A stretch of DNA of 64,000 bases from Lunularia cruciata (GCA_948567375.1 OX419758.1:52209001-52273000), one strand, 5' to 3'; counted from the stretch's first letter, positions 41,805 through 52,742 are shown. A program made the numbers and translations. Notes: a model not told the origin generated them from the letters alone.

Positions 41805-43870
41805 TATAATATATGCTTGCTTAAGTCCGCAAGATCTAGAAAGTTCTATGTGGATTTAGATGAGATGTGGACTTAAAGAATATTAGGGTCACATCATTTT
41901 CTCTATAGCTAGTGAGGCTGCGGTAATTGGATGAAACATGTCAAATTTAGGAAAAGTATAGTTGCACAATTTTACAATATGTTTGCCATAAAAAATTGCA
42001 TCATCTTCCATCACTAAGACATGCAAGCTCATTTGGAAATATGAGTGCTCAATGTGTAGCAAAGTACAAAGGCAAGGGTCAATGCCTAAATGATCATCAA
42101 AGAATGGAAATTATTGCTTTATTTGAGCAATCAAAACCGCAATCAATGCAAAGCATTGCTTAGCAATACAAAGTTGATGAGAAAGTCATTCAGAAGTTGA
42201 AGTCAAACAAAGATGAGATTTGTGAACAAGCCCAAAAAGTCAATCAAGCCACTCAAGAGTAGACATTACACATATCCCAAGCAATGTTTCCTTACCTTGA
42301 GAAAAAAGATTTTTGAATAGATTGATGTGGCATGTCAAATGTTGCTAGCTTTGCCGCAAAGTATCATCTACCACAAAGCAAAATATATTGCTGATGTAAT
42401 GGAGATTGCCAAGGATAAGTTCAAGGCTTTGTGGAGATGGTTCACAAGAATTTGGCATTGATACGGTTTAATCAATACCAATTTGTTTGGCAAAGGTGGT
42501 GAAGTTTACAAGAGCAACTCTAAAACCTTGGAAGCAATGGAAAAATTATGTGCCGTGATCAATCAATATGACCCGACATGCATTTACAACATGGGCAAAA
42601 CTGGGTTGTTCTTTTGACTCATTCCATGTCATACTATTTGGATGCCACATGAGGATTTGTCTACTATCAAGGGAAATAAAAAAGCAAAGGACAGAGTGAA
42701 ACTTGTTGTTTGTTGCAATGCCATTGGAACTAAGTGCATCCTTATCACCATGATTGGAAAGCAAAGGAGCTTGCATGTATCTTGTGAAAGACTTGGCCAA
42801 TCCCGCATCTTTAGCAAAAGAATGTTTGGATTGACGTTCCAACATTCAACAAGTGGTTTGATGAGGTGTTTGAGCCCTATTGTTGCAAGCATACCGGCCA
42901 TAAGTTCTTTTGATCCTTGGCAATGCTCTTGGCTACTCAACAACATTCAAATGGAATGGCATCCGTGTTGTGTTCTTCCCATCTAATGTTACTTCATGGA
43001 AGCAGCCAATGAATATGGCTATCATTGCAACACTTAAAAAGCGGTAAAAATATTTTTTGCTCAAGGATATCATTTCCTACTATGATAATCCTCAAAGTTT
43101 GAAGGATCAACTAACATTGGCAGCTTCAAAATTGAAATGAGGTGCTATAGGTGTTTTTTATAGATGTCCTTCACATTTGTTGGATGCTACAAGTTTCAAA
43201 AATTTTTCATGGAACAAAATCACATAGAGAGTCTAAAAACTTGCTTCAAAAAAGTAGATATCATTTCCAGCTTTTAGGATGGTGTTGACTTTGGTAGTGA
43301 AAACAAAAAAACAATTGAAGAAATCTCTTGTATGTTGAGCAATTGCAACATCTTGAATAGTGCCAATAGCCTTGATATTTGGGGTGAGGTTGAGCAATTT
43401 TTGAATGATGACAATGACAATTTGTCTCTATTCAAAAACACTCTCCTTGAAGAAATCAATCAAGCAATAAGTGCTATGCTTTTACAAGAGCTTGCCATTG
43501 AATCCAAAGAGGATGAGGTGAAAACTACTCCGACTCAAGATGAAGTTGATCAGCATGATGTTATTCTTAAATCACTAGAAAGTATAATCAACCTTGATGT
43601 TAATATGGTTGAGCTGAAATCTTCCAACCATTTGTCATCTGTATAGCTCAATCAGGCTAAGAGAGCTCTATCTACCTCCACCATATTCTACAAAGTGGTT
43701 GGTCTATGATCGCCCATGAGAGAATTCACAACAACCATCAAATGATACTATTTGACTTTCAATGAAAATAAATTTTGTAAGATATTGATCCAAGCAATTT
43801 TTTTATGTAATTGCAGACTTAGCAGGATGCAAACTTAAATGGGTGCAAACTTAAGCAAGCATATACTATA
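41805..43870 (+). mobile_element. Dead pogo/Tigger-type (Tc1/mariner superfamily) DNA transposon
   Basis: Terminal inverted repeats are visible: the left end reads TATATGCTTGCTTAAGT and the right end ACTTAAGCAAGCATATA, inside TA dinucleotides. Element A provides the empty site: the reverse complement of about 61125-61165 reads GAGTTTTTGAAGTGAGG where B is interrupted after GAGTTTTTAAAG. Inside, a CENP-B-type helix-turn-helix and a DDE endonuclease are readable with stops. Length is about 2.06 kb. Confidence 0.85.
42040..43660 (+). pseudogene. Pogo-like transposase with CENP-B HTH and DDE domain (broken)
   Basis: The N-terminal part near 42075-42230 reads KGKGQCLNDHQRMEIIALFE and QYKVDEKVIQKLK, matching the CENP-B/pogo DNA-binding helix-turn-helix. 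The DDE part reads CIYNMGKTGLF (catalytic NxDETGLF degraded to NMGKTGLF), then KGNKKAKDRVKLVVCCNA and GTKCILITMIGK. ALIRF near 42450 marks the region between the domains. Then come MRCLSPIVAS, decayed sequence near the second Asp, and SWKQPMNMAII-like and HFLL motifs around 42990-43060. Stops and frame changes split it, and the first catalytic Asp is lost. A C-terminal acidic region is open at 43332-43646. It is an inactive fossil. Confidence 0.8.
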
Positions 43871-44099
43871 AGGAGGTGGGTTTTAGACCAAATCTGAAAT
43901 ATGTGTGCTGAATAGAAAGGTACTTAGGTCAAATGGCTTGATGAAAAGATCTGAAATTTTGCAGGGAAAGATGCCTTGGAATCTTGACCAAGCATGCAAC
44001 ATTTCAAAATATTGTAATTTACTAGTTGAGAGAATTTAGTGACATTGTGAGGAGGGGTCATCTAGAGAGTTGAGGTCTCATGCATGAGTGTGAGAGCAA

Positions 44100-44560
44100 C
44101 CAAGAGCATGTTTGAATGCTTAGACTCATCTTGGGAACATGGAGGGTCACCAAGAGTGGAAGTTGAAGCTATGAAAGGTTCCTCAAGGGTTTGAGGTGAT
44201 TGTAGGTGTTGATTTGAGGAAAAGAGAGTTTAGAATAGAATTGAAGAGAGTGTTGAGAGGATTTAAAAACATACACTACTTGGAAGAAATAGTGATTTTT
44301 ATGTGGAAAGAAGGGATATAAGGCAAGCTCATGGCCATTGACCTTTGAGAGCAAGAGATTGAGGGAAGAGAGAGAGGCTTACTTGACTTGGGATTGCATG
44401 TTAGACCTTCTTCACCAAGATCAAGAGGGAGGAGATCTAAGATCAAGGAGTTGTGTGAGGTTTGTGGAGTGATTTCCATAAGTACATGCGTCTAGTGGAG
44501 TAAAAACAGTTTTGGAGACTTTGGAAAATATCTTGGAGATAGTCTTAGTATAGCTACATA
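44100..44560 (+). pseudogene. Second leader ORF of element B (matches element A 61000-60397)
   Basis: Fragments CLDSSWEHGGSPRVEVEA, RERGLLDLGLHVRPSSP and RRSKIKELCEVCGV correspond to the minus-strand leader ORF of element A. In B the frame is broken several times. Confidence 0.55.
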
Positions 44561-44844
44561 GAAACTACCACCTTCATCAATTAGTTCTCAAGCTTAGTGA
44601 TGAAGATAATCTTTCAACTTATGGATAAACTATCCATGAGGGTTTGGTTAATATGCACTCAAGGTTTTGATCTTATTATAGAAATCTTGGAGCAACTTGA
44701 ACCTTTTGTGTTTCATGGGGTGGATTACTCTCAAATGGTATTAGTCATATATATACTCTATTGGCAATAGAGTGAGAGAAACAAAAAGAAAAGAAAAAAT
44801 TGAGAGAAAAAAGAAAGATAGTGAGGTGCTAAGATAGGGAAACT

Positions 44845-45578
44845 TCTTTTCTTTGGCAAGAATGGAGAGGATGTGGAGGCCTTTGTGAGAGACTTTAAGA
44901 GAGCCTTCAAAGGAAATAATGAGAAGAGGAAGAATGAGTGGGCCTCAATATTACCAGATTTCTTTGAAGATGCAACCCTTACATGGTATGAGTTAGAATA
45001 CCAAAAGAAAGAGAGAGGAGAAATGTGCAAGAAGAGACTTGGGAGAGTTTGACTATAGCACTCATTTGAGAACTTTCTTCCAGATGAGAGTTATGTGAGA
45101 TTGATGAGTGAAGTTACCTTCCTTGCTTAGAAAGTGAAAGTCTATGCAAAAAGAGTGGAGAAGTTAGAGTCCAAGTTTTGCATAATGTTGAGGAAGAGTG
45201 GGGATGATGTGGAGACTACTATGATTGGCATAGAAACTATGCTCACCAAGAATTTCATGGGAGGGTTGAGACCACAGATTACAAGCAAGGTGAGATATGA
45301 GAAACCTTCTTCCAAAGTTGAAGCTATCAAGATTGCAATTTGTATGGAGGAGAGTTTGGAAGGAGATGAGAGTGACTTGGTAGTGAATGAGGTTGTGCAT
45401 CCTTCTCAAAGCTACAAGTATGGTGGAAATTTTTTGAGAATTTGGTTGCAAGAGTTGCATCACAAGTAGTCATTGCTCCGGTTCTTGCACCTCTACCAAA
45501 AGATCCACTTCAAACCATCATAGAACAACTTGCACATCTCAAGATCAATGTAGTGCAACTATGGGAGAAGAGAGAGGT
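44845..45578 (+). pseudogene. Element B gag (truncated)
   Basis: The translation GKLLFFGKNGEDVEAFVRDF, ASILPDFFEDATLTWYELEY and NFLPDESYVRLMSEV followed by KVYAKRVEKLESKF and TMLTKNFMGGLRPQI match element A gag closely. Stops occur near 45050-45130. Homology ends at 45578, before the zinc knuckle, where unrelated sequence begins. Confidence 0.8.
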
Positions 45579-45996
45579 GGGGTCATAAGGCAAAGTACTC
45601 GGAAATGCCCTATCATCATACAACTCAAAGTAAGGAATCTTTGTATCGGAGGGAGCTCAACTGGAGGTGAAGACAGTCTAACAACCTTTCGTTAGGGTGA
45701 GAAATTCAAGAAGAAACCGTTCAAAATTGACGGCCCATACACGTGAAGTATGATTGACAATGACAAGCGCATGCAAGAGGTGTGATTTCTCGGTAGAAAC
45801 TCAAATTGAAGAGAGATGAAGAAAGCAAAACTATAAAAATTGAGCTCATGATGAAGCAATGTCGAGCAATTTTCCTTTGCCGTTGAGAAGTCGTCCTGCA
45901 GATGATTGTGGGAAGGGAAATAGAGTTGAAGATGCGCTACTGTGTAGAGGAGAAGTAGAGAGAGTGAAACCGAGAGACATTGAGAAAGCATGAGAG
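45579..45996. other. Unassigned junction sequence
   Basis: Starts where element B breaks off in gag and runs to the 284-aa ORF. No domain, LTR end or RNA gene is recognised. Confidence 0.4.
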
Positions 45997-46851
45997 ATGG
46001 GAGGAGGAAAGAAGAACTTTGAATTTGCAGTGAGGAATCATGCAATTCGGAGACTAGACGTGATTGCACGAATCAAAGTCTTGAGCCGACTTCGGATTAT
46101 GTTCTTGGCATGGAATTGGAATGTCAATTTTCCAGGGTTCATGACTGAGATTATCGAGAGCAAGTGTCTCGATGGCCCCGAGGAAGAAGATAAGAGAGGA
46201 AATCTGGCTTGCTGGACAAAGTCTGATTGGAGATTAGTGCTCGGGAGAGAAGCAGGCATGGAACAAGGTGCCACATTCTTGGGTAAGGAAGAAGTAGCAG
46301 AAGAGACTCAAGAAATGAGAGATGCTTTCTCCTTGAAGAGAAAAAAGAATGGGTATAAGGTTGAGAGTTACAAGGATCCAGTGAAGAGAGGGATCGTGAG
46401 TGCTCTCATGGCGATCCTAAAGCCAGAGAGAATGACTTATGTGATGAAACACCAAGTGGTGTTCTTCCATAAGCTGCTTGCAGGAGAACCGATCAATTGG
46501 GCGAGGTGCTTTCATGGAAGAACAAGACAAATGGTGTGGAATTTGCGAGATAAGTCACCTCTACATTACATTGTGCCGTTTGCAACACACTTTTACCTTG
46601 GGTTGAATTTGCTCGACTCGGCGGAGCAAAATCAAATGGTGTCTCACTTCCATCCCGACTTGAGAAGAGAAGTTGATATGGAAGAGCAACAATACATTCT
46701 TCAAATCCGGAGCACAGATGAGTACTACGCGAAGATGGGGAAGAGCGTAGAGATAGAAGTGAGTACTCCAAAGTCGAAGAAAGGGAGTCGGCAAGGTGTC
46801 ACGCCATTTGTAGTTCCACATCTAGATGCTTGGACACTAGAGTTCCAGTGA
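45997..46851 (+). CDS. Orphan 284-aa ORF, probably mobile-element derived
   Basis: This is one of the few long undamaged frames outside elements A and D. It starts MGGGKKNFEFAVRNHAIRRL and is rich in charged residues. The central part includes DAFSLKRKKNGYKVESYKDP, LLAGEPINWARCFHGRTRQM and LHYIVPFATHFYLGLNLLD. The tail has SKKGSRQGVTPFV. No catalytic motif, zinc finger or membrane segment is seen. It lies between a truncated gypsy element and gypsy element D, so a retroelement-associated or transposon-associated ORF is the likeliest origin. The INWARCFHGRTR...LHYIVPF stretch resembles proteins of unknown function that recur in plant repeat DNA as far as I recall, but I cannot name the family. 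Start codon choice is uncertain. Confidence 0.5.
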   Translation: MGGGKKNFEFAVRNHAIRRLDVIARIKVLSRLRIMFLAWNWNVNFPGFMTEIIESKCLDGPEEEDKRGNLACWTKSDWRLVLGREAGMEQGATFLGKEEVAEETQEMRDAFSLKRKKNGYKVESYKDPVKRGIVSALMAILKPERMTYVMKHQVVFFHKLLAGEPINWARCFHGRTRQMVWNLRDKSPLHYIVPFATHFYLGLNLLDSAEQNQMVSHFHPDLRREVDMEEQQYILQIRSTDEYYAKMGKSVEIEVSTPKSKKGSRQGVTPFVVPHLDAWTLEFQ

Positions 46852-48484
46852 TGGTAGTTAGAGTTATTCTAGCAGTTTCTCAAAGACTACTTTCCGATGG
46901 TTAGATTTTGTGTTCGGGGTACTGACTTCACGGTGGGGCTCACCGTCACTTTGCACCGTTTGCACCATCAAGTGTGCCATCAGCGGGATTGTTAGGGTTT
47001 CAGTGCTAGCTTGAGTCCAGGGGGTATAGTTTCAAAGTGAGCTCCAATGAGCTCACTTCTCTGATGTTGAGCCTTCGAGTTCCTGACTATGGTGGACAGA
47101 GGCCGGCGAGCGTCACCTAGATTCTCTATGCTTGAGTGGGTGTGGCTTGACTATAATTAGTGCCCGGTTGTTGGCAATTTATATAGTGACAGATCAAGTA
47201 TTGATCTGAGTTGAGTTGAGTTGAGAGTGGTAAGCAATCTGATTACATCAGAGAAGTGAAGTCAGGGGGAAATCGGGTGCAAGAACTGTGAGTGTTGGTG
47301 GTATCTCCAAGCTCGGTGGATTGTGGTAGCTCGATTCAAGTTCTGCGTTTCCCTAGTGTGCAGAAGCTCATTCAAGTGATGCAGATTTGGCAGTTAGGCG
47401 GATGGTGTGCGGAAGCACTGGCCAAATTTTGAGCAAAGAAGGAGCAATTTTTGAGCAATGGTTGTGATTTTGAGCTCAGGAGGTGAAGGCATGACCAATT
47501 TGCTACGAGTTGGGCTCAGAAAGTCAAATTGAAGGTGGAGTTGGGAAGCTCTTCTCATGAATTTGTGATTTGGAAAAACCCGTTTTGTCAATTTGGCTCG
47601 AGTGGAAAGTTAGCGAGGGATTTGGCGGATAGCCGTCTTGAGGGTTTATGTCAGATTTTATGTCAGATTTTGGGCCAGATTTGGAGGATTTTTTGCTGTT
47701 TGGCCAGATTTGGAGGAGTTTCGCAGATTTGGAGAAGTTTCGCCAATTTTGAAAGAGGTTTGAAGTGGCAACAAGAAATGCCTCATTTGGGCGTTTAGAG
47801 GCTTTGAGGCATAGGGCTGTGGGCTATGAGAGGCTACGAAGGGCCAGGAGGGCCAACAAGCCAGCTTGCTAGCGTGAGGCTAGCTAGTTTAGAGTAGATC
47901 TTGGTCATTGGTTGGCAAAATCTGCCTTTCCTACTAGATTGTGCGCAACAGGGTTTGACTCCTAGATCTCTTGTTCCTAGACTGGTGCCCTAGCCAACTG
48001 GTCCACCCTCACTTGTTTTCCTAGTGACTGTGCCATTGTTATCTATACACATGTAGCTTTGGCTAGGAGAGGCAGTTTGATCCCATTCTTGGTGATCTTG
48101 GTAGCTTAGGACTTAGATACGAACTACTCTTATGTCAAATGCCAAATGGTGGCAAAGTCAGTCCCGTGTTGTGTTATGAGATGAAGGGTTTTTGTTTAGA
48201 TTTCTTGTGATTGGATCCCCTCCATTCTCTGCTTCCTGTTTGTGCACCACGTTTGTGTGAGGTGCCCTGATTTTGAGCATTGGTGCTCTGGTGTGCTCTC
48301 GGTGGTGAGGCTGGAGTGATGACCAGTTAGACTACCTTTGTTTCTCTCCGGTGAGGCAGGAAGTGATGACCTACAGACCGTGAGAGTGCGTGTTATGATG
48401 GCAGGTTATAGGTTGCCCTTTCCCCTAGTGTAGTTATCTCAGTTAGAGTTACATTAGTGGGTGGTGCTTAGTTAGTATTGGCAC
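46852..48484. other. Region upstream of element D gag, possibly its LTR/leader
   Basis: No coding domain is seen. By position the 5' LTR and leader of element D should lie here, but LTR ends cannot be fixed because the 3' LTR is outside the window. It contains an imperfect repeated CAGATTT(T/G)GG motif near 47650-47760 and a tRNA-like sequence at 47940-48010. Confidence 0.4.
47940..48010 (-). other. tRNA-like sequence (SINE head or tRNA pseudogene)
   Basis: On the minus strand, GTGGACCAGTTGGCTAGGGC (ending near 47987) resembles the D-arm/box A of a tRNA gene. GAGTCAAACCC (47951-47961) resembles box B (GGTTCRANNCC), with spacing of about 33 nt as in tRNA genes. The anticodon and acceptor stems do not fold cleanly by eye, so a tRNA-derived SINE head or decayed tRNA is more likely than a functional tRNA. 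Confidence 0.35.
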
Positions 48485-50233
48485 TTGGTGGTGTTGGCAC
48501 TTGGTGGGGTACTTGCGATTGCAGTTGGTGGTTTGGGTTTGCTGTTGTGGTTATTTTGTCACGACGGAGTTCTTTGGAGATTCAGAGGAGTTAGCCCTGC
48601 AGTACGCAGTGGGTTTAATTGGAGTGGTGCTTGGTATCAGCCTGTATCTCAGGTCCCAACGAGGGAGGAGATTGACTCTGAGTTGGAGTTTGACACAGGA
48701 GCTGATTCAGTTGAGAGTGCACTTGGTGTGTCCGCACCATTGTTGTGGGACATGGACGAGATTTATGGGGCCTCCAAAGGCCCTAGGCGTTACTCTAGTA
48801 TAGTGGGTACCATTGAGTTGGATGACTTCATCCAGGAGTTTGATAGTTGGTATGATCTGCAGTAGATGCGGAACCCGACTTTGTTCACACCCTTCATGGC
48901 ATGGAATGGGTTGTTTCAGCACTTGGAGGGTCCGCCGATGGATGACTACCATGAGCTCAGGAGAATTCATTTGGAGGAGATTGAGTTATGGAGACAGTAT
49001 TGGTCTCCATACTATGTCTCCATCACTTCAAGCTTGGTGGCCAGGAGTAGATTGGCTGTACCTACGAGTTCTAGCTCGAGTAGTGTTGGTGGAGCTAGTG
49101 AAGGTGCACTAGCTGGAGATAGTGCTACTACGAGTAGAGGTACCACTGCAGGAGGTGGTGTGGTACCGGGGTTTAACCCCATGGTGGAGTTCTTCTTGTG
49201 TTTGAGGCAAAACTACCAGAGAGTGCGGACTGACAAGCTGAGGAGCTTGCAGGAGTTCCAGCGGAAGGCTGGAGAGAGCCTATGCGAGGCATATACTTGC
49301 ATGAGGCGGCTGATCAGTTTCACTCAAGGAGTTACTGAGGCCCAGGCAGTCCAGTTTTGGTATGGGATACTGGACAGGGAGTTGCGACATAGAGTTCATG
49401 ATGCTATGTTGTTGCAAGCTACTTTGCCCACTTTGGCAGTAGTCTTTGGTTTGGCTGAGCGTATTGAGCTTAACATGGTGGAGGAGAGAGTGGTGACATC
49501 TGGATTTGGTAGGGAGACCTCATCCACGGCTGTGACTTCTTCTAGAGTGTAGTAGAGTGCACCACGCCTAGTTGGTTTTTGAGGATAGGGTGGACAGCCT
49601 AGATCCTATGGAGCAAGTGGAGTGCCTAGTGGAGTTAGACCCTTACCCTCATTTTTGAGTCAGCAGTAGCCAATGAGTGGTGGTGTTGCTTGTTGGACTT
49701 GTGGTGGATCTCACCATAGGAGAGAGTGTACTCAGGGCAGCGGACTTGATACCTCTGGTGCATCACAGCCATCACAGAGGCAGTGTGAGCATTGCCACAA
49801 ATTTGGTCACACTAGTGACCGGTGTTTTGACCTACACCCGGAGTTACGAAGTGGTAGGGCTGCTATGGCAGGTAGTAGAGGAGCTCCAGTTCATGGAGGA
49901 CGAGGTGGTAGAGGTGGTGGTAGAGGATCTACACCTAGTAGGGGTGCAGTACCTGCCCTTACTTCTGACATAGCTATGGCTACTCGGATTGAGCAGTTGG
50001 AGCAGAGATTGGCTAGTATGGCTATTGCTCAGAGGAGATCAGATTCGGATGCTGAGGCTTCCACCTCATATGCTGGTGATAGAGATGCTTTGGACTTCAT
50101 GTGCGGAGCAGCACAGGTGGATGCATCTGCAGCAGTGACTAGGAGTGCAGTACGTGCTCTAGAGCCTAGAGGAGCATCAGTGGAGTTGGACCCACAGAGA
50201 GGAGAGGTTGGGAGACAGGTCAGACTTCCCTAG
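48485..50233 (+). pseudogene. Element D gag with two CCHC zinc knuckles
   Basis: Capsid-like sequence includes NPTLFTPFMAWNGLF, FFLCLRQNYQRVRTDKLRSL, GESLCEAYTCMRRLI and AVQFWYGILDRELRHRV, typical of a gypsy gag. Knuckle 1 reads CWTCGGSHHRREC, and knuckle 2 reads CEHCHKFGHTSDRC (CX2CX4HX4C). A Gly/Arg-rich stretch (GGRGGRGGGRG) and a Gln-rich coiled segment follow. In-frame stops lie at 48863, 49550, 49553, 49580, 49586, 49667 and 50231, each explicable by a single C-to-T change (CAG to TAG or CGA to TGA). The true start upstream of about 48600 is unknown. The hydrophobic N-terminus of the open frame is probably leader sequence, not protein. Confidence 0.85.
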
Positions 50234-51349
50234 TCCTTCACGCTATTTGAGGTATTGCAGACGACATCCATGGTTCCTAGACGTCCCATTGCAGGTGTGG
50301 TAGGTGGTGATGGAGTACATGATGGACTACCTGCTAGTCAGCCACCTGCTACTACACAGACTAAGTCTAGCATGATGTTGGGGGCGGCTCAGCTGATTAT
50401 GCGGCATCCTTTGTTTTCAGCTAGTGACATGTTTACATTGGGAGTTGACCCAACCCCAGTGTTCCGGTTGGCTGCCACATTGTGTGAGCGTAGGGATGGT
50501 GCAGTTCCTACTACTAGAGCAGAGGTGGTTGGTAGTGGAGCTGACTTGGTTGAGGAGCATGGGATCCGTTCAGCGACCAATGGTTTATGGCAGGCAGTAG
50601 CAGCTAGACTGGAGGAGTTGCCAGCTAGACCGGCCTTTGAGAGAGCGTGGTTTACACCTGGTGTTGTCCTATTGGATAACCAGAGGGGGATTTTTTGTTT
50701 GGTGGGACCTTCAAGGAAGGTCTATACACCACAGACAGTCTTGTTAGACTCTGGTGCGCAGCCCCTTATGTTGGGGAAGGCTGCAGTTGTTGGTTTGGAG
50801 TTACGGAAGATTGATGTGGAGAGGTGTCCATTTCAGATCCAGACATCTCTTGGTGGTGGTTCGACACAGTACATCACACGTGGAGAGCTTGTTGTCCAAG
50901 TTCAGCCTGGTCATCTGACTGATAGCTCGGTGGTGAGAGCTCAGGCTATTGCAATGATAGCTGAGTCATATGATGTGCTAGTTGGGGGAGCAGTGTTATA
51001 CCCCATGGGTTTCAGCATTGACTATTGGGAGGAGACAGCCTCTTATAGACCTGGTTGGCAGTCTGGTGAGGGACGGGTATGTTGCCTATCAATACGCTTC
51101 AGTAGTGGCAATCTTGGCTCACTACAGTCCGGGACCATGGCAGCATCTGTTTTAGCTTTCAGCGGTGCAGTTACTTGGCCTGGTGACTTGTTGGAGGGGA
51201 ACGCCCATGCAGAGGATACTCCAGTACCAGAGGAGATCACTTGGCTTTGGAGTACGAGTGGGATTGTTCCATCCACCTTGGATGTTCCATTATGGAGTTC
51301 AGAGGAGGCATTGCAGCAGCATGCAGATCAGTTGGTGCAGCAGGCTTGA
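50234..51349 (+). pseudogene. Element D aspartic protease region
   Basis: The 364-codon open segment contains VLLDSGAQPLML, the D-S-G active site of a retropepsin, near 50738-50770. It is followed by GLELRKIDVERCPFQIQTSL and DVLVGGAVLYPMGFSIDYW (flap and C-terminal loop equivalents). It stays in the same frame as gag upstream and the methyltransferase downstream, separated only by a TGA at 51347. Confidence 0.8.
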
Positions 51350-52475
51350 AGTGGAGCCTTCGTACCATCAGGAGATGAGTGTGAGGATGAGCCTCCAGAG
51401 GCAATTGCTTTGACACCTCTGGATACCACACTCATTGCTTGGCAGTATCCAGTAGAGGTGATATGCCTACTGGAGTTGTTTGGTGGGATCAACACCGGAC
51501 TAGCTGCGGTGTTACAGGCGGGTATCCGAGTACAAAGGTACTTGTATGTAGAGAGAGATGAGACTGTTAGGCGAGTCTCTCTACATCATGTGGCACACTT
51601 GGCCTATTAGTATCCAGAGTTATTACCGATGTCAGTGGTCAGAGGTTACCAGAAGGCCCTACCAGGAGACATTTCCTTACTAGGGGCGCATGACCTAGAG
51701 AGACATGGCCCTATTTACTTGGTGATTTCTGGATGGCCATGTCAGGGACATACACATGATGGTAGAGGATTGGGTCTTCAGGATCCTTGTTCTGGTGTGT
51801 TTTGGGAGATGTTATGGATACTACGACATCTCCAGGCTCATCAGTCTGTTTCTCTAGCTTACTTTTTGGAGAATGTTCCTTTGATGGGTGATTCTCGCAC
51901 TAGAGTGGTGGCGAGTATACATCAGGTCCATTCTTGGATGGGACTTGCTGTATTGTTAGATGCAGCCAGAGTAGGATCACGGGCTCATTGTCTTCATCTT
52001 TGGTGGACAAACCTTTTACCCAGAGAGGTTCTACAGCGTAGTTATGATGGGATTCAGCGACTTGACCACATCCTTGTTGATGATATCTTGGATGTTGGGC
52101 GTCAGTCTTAGACATTGGTAGTGGCTGATAGGTCATCTATGGCAGTGGTGAACCTAGTTGGACAGCCTAGAGCTGCATTTCCCACACTCATGAGTTTCCC
52201 AGGCTCTCATGCTTTTCGAGAGGGAGGACATGGACTTGTTTGGGACTCACAGTTACAGCAATTGGTGGAGCCCAACGCTGATGAGAGAGCGGGCGATGGG
52301 TTTTTGCACCAGTATTACCGCTGTTCCAGCAATGTCAGAGGCATCCAGGCGTCAAGTGTTAGGTCAAGCTATGGACCTGAACTGTTTGACCTAGATTGTG
52401 AGCCTTGGCTTGGCAGAGCAGCGTAGGATGCGCTTGATAGGCATCACCACTCGGACACTTGTGAGCCCTGTGCCT
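51350..52475 (+). pseudogene. C5 cytosine-DNA methyltransferase domain within the element D polyprotein
   Basis: C5 methyltransferases transfer a methyl group from S-adenosylmethionine to cytosine in DNA. Motifs appear in canonical order: motif I LLELFGGINTG (about 51468-51498, SAM binding), an acidic residue after YLYVERDE (motif II), motif IV VISGWPCQGHT with the catalytic Cys codon at 51740-51742, motif VI LENV (51866-51877), motif VIII SRAHCLHLWWTN (51977-52012), motif IX-like RERAMGF (about 52290) and motif X-like RRQVLGQAMD (about 52350). Motifs I-VIII are in the same frame as the protease. A 2-nt loss in a GA run (52282-52289) shifts motifs IX-X into the RT frame. Stops: TAG at 51608, 52109 and 52392. 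The overall look is nearer DNMT3/DRM than DNMT1, by eye only. The reading as a polyprotein domain rests on frame continuity with both neighbours. This copy is dead; intact relatives may exist. Confidence 0.88.
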
Positions 52476-52742
52476 ATCGAGACGATTCAGGCACATGCTG
52501 GGAGTGATGGACTAAGTGGACATGGTATTCTTGGGACACATCCAGTAGCTACTAGGGAGAGTGGTCTACTTGGAGTCCATCCAGGTGAGCATGGGCTACT
52601 TGGATTACACCCTTGGTCCACATGGGATGCAGCTAGAGGATGTGTGGAGCATGCAGCCCGAGTGGAGGGAGTTTTTCACACAGAGGTTGGGACCTCTAGT
52701 GGTTGGGAGCATGACACTATTGCTCCCAAGGGCCCAGTGTAG

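Larger units (their letters stand above)
40536..45578 (+). mobile_element. Truncated Ty3/gypsy element B, same family as element A
   Basis: A 5' LTR (40536-41209) is followed by a primer-binding-site-like sequence, a leader ORF, a second leader ORF and gag, all on the plus strand. Each part matches the reverse complement of element A (62427 down to about 59380). Homology ends near 45578, inside gag, so the rest of gag, all of pol and the 3' LTR are missing. A pogo-like DNA transposon interrupts the leader at about 41805-43870. Stops are common in the gag part. Confidence 0.85.

Noticed and set aside
48485-48600. Hydrophobic N-terminus as a membrane protein start upstream of element D gag
   Set aside because: Probably untranslated leader that happens to be open; the gag-like sequence begins later.
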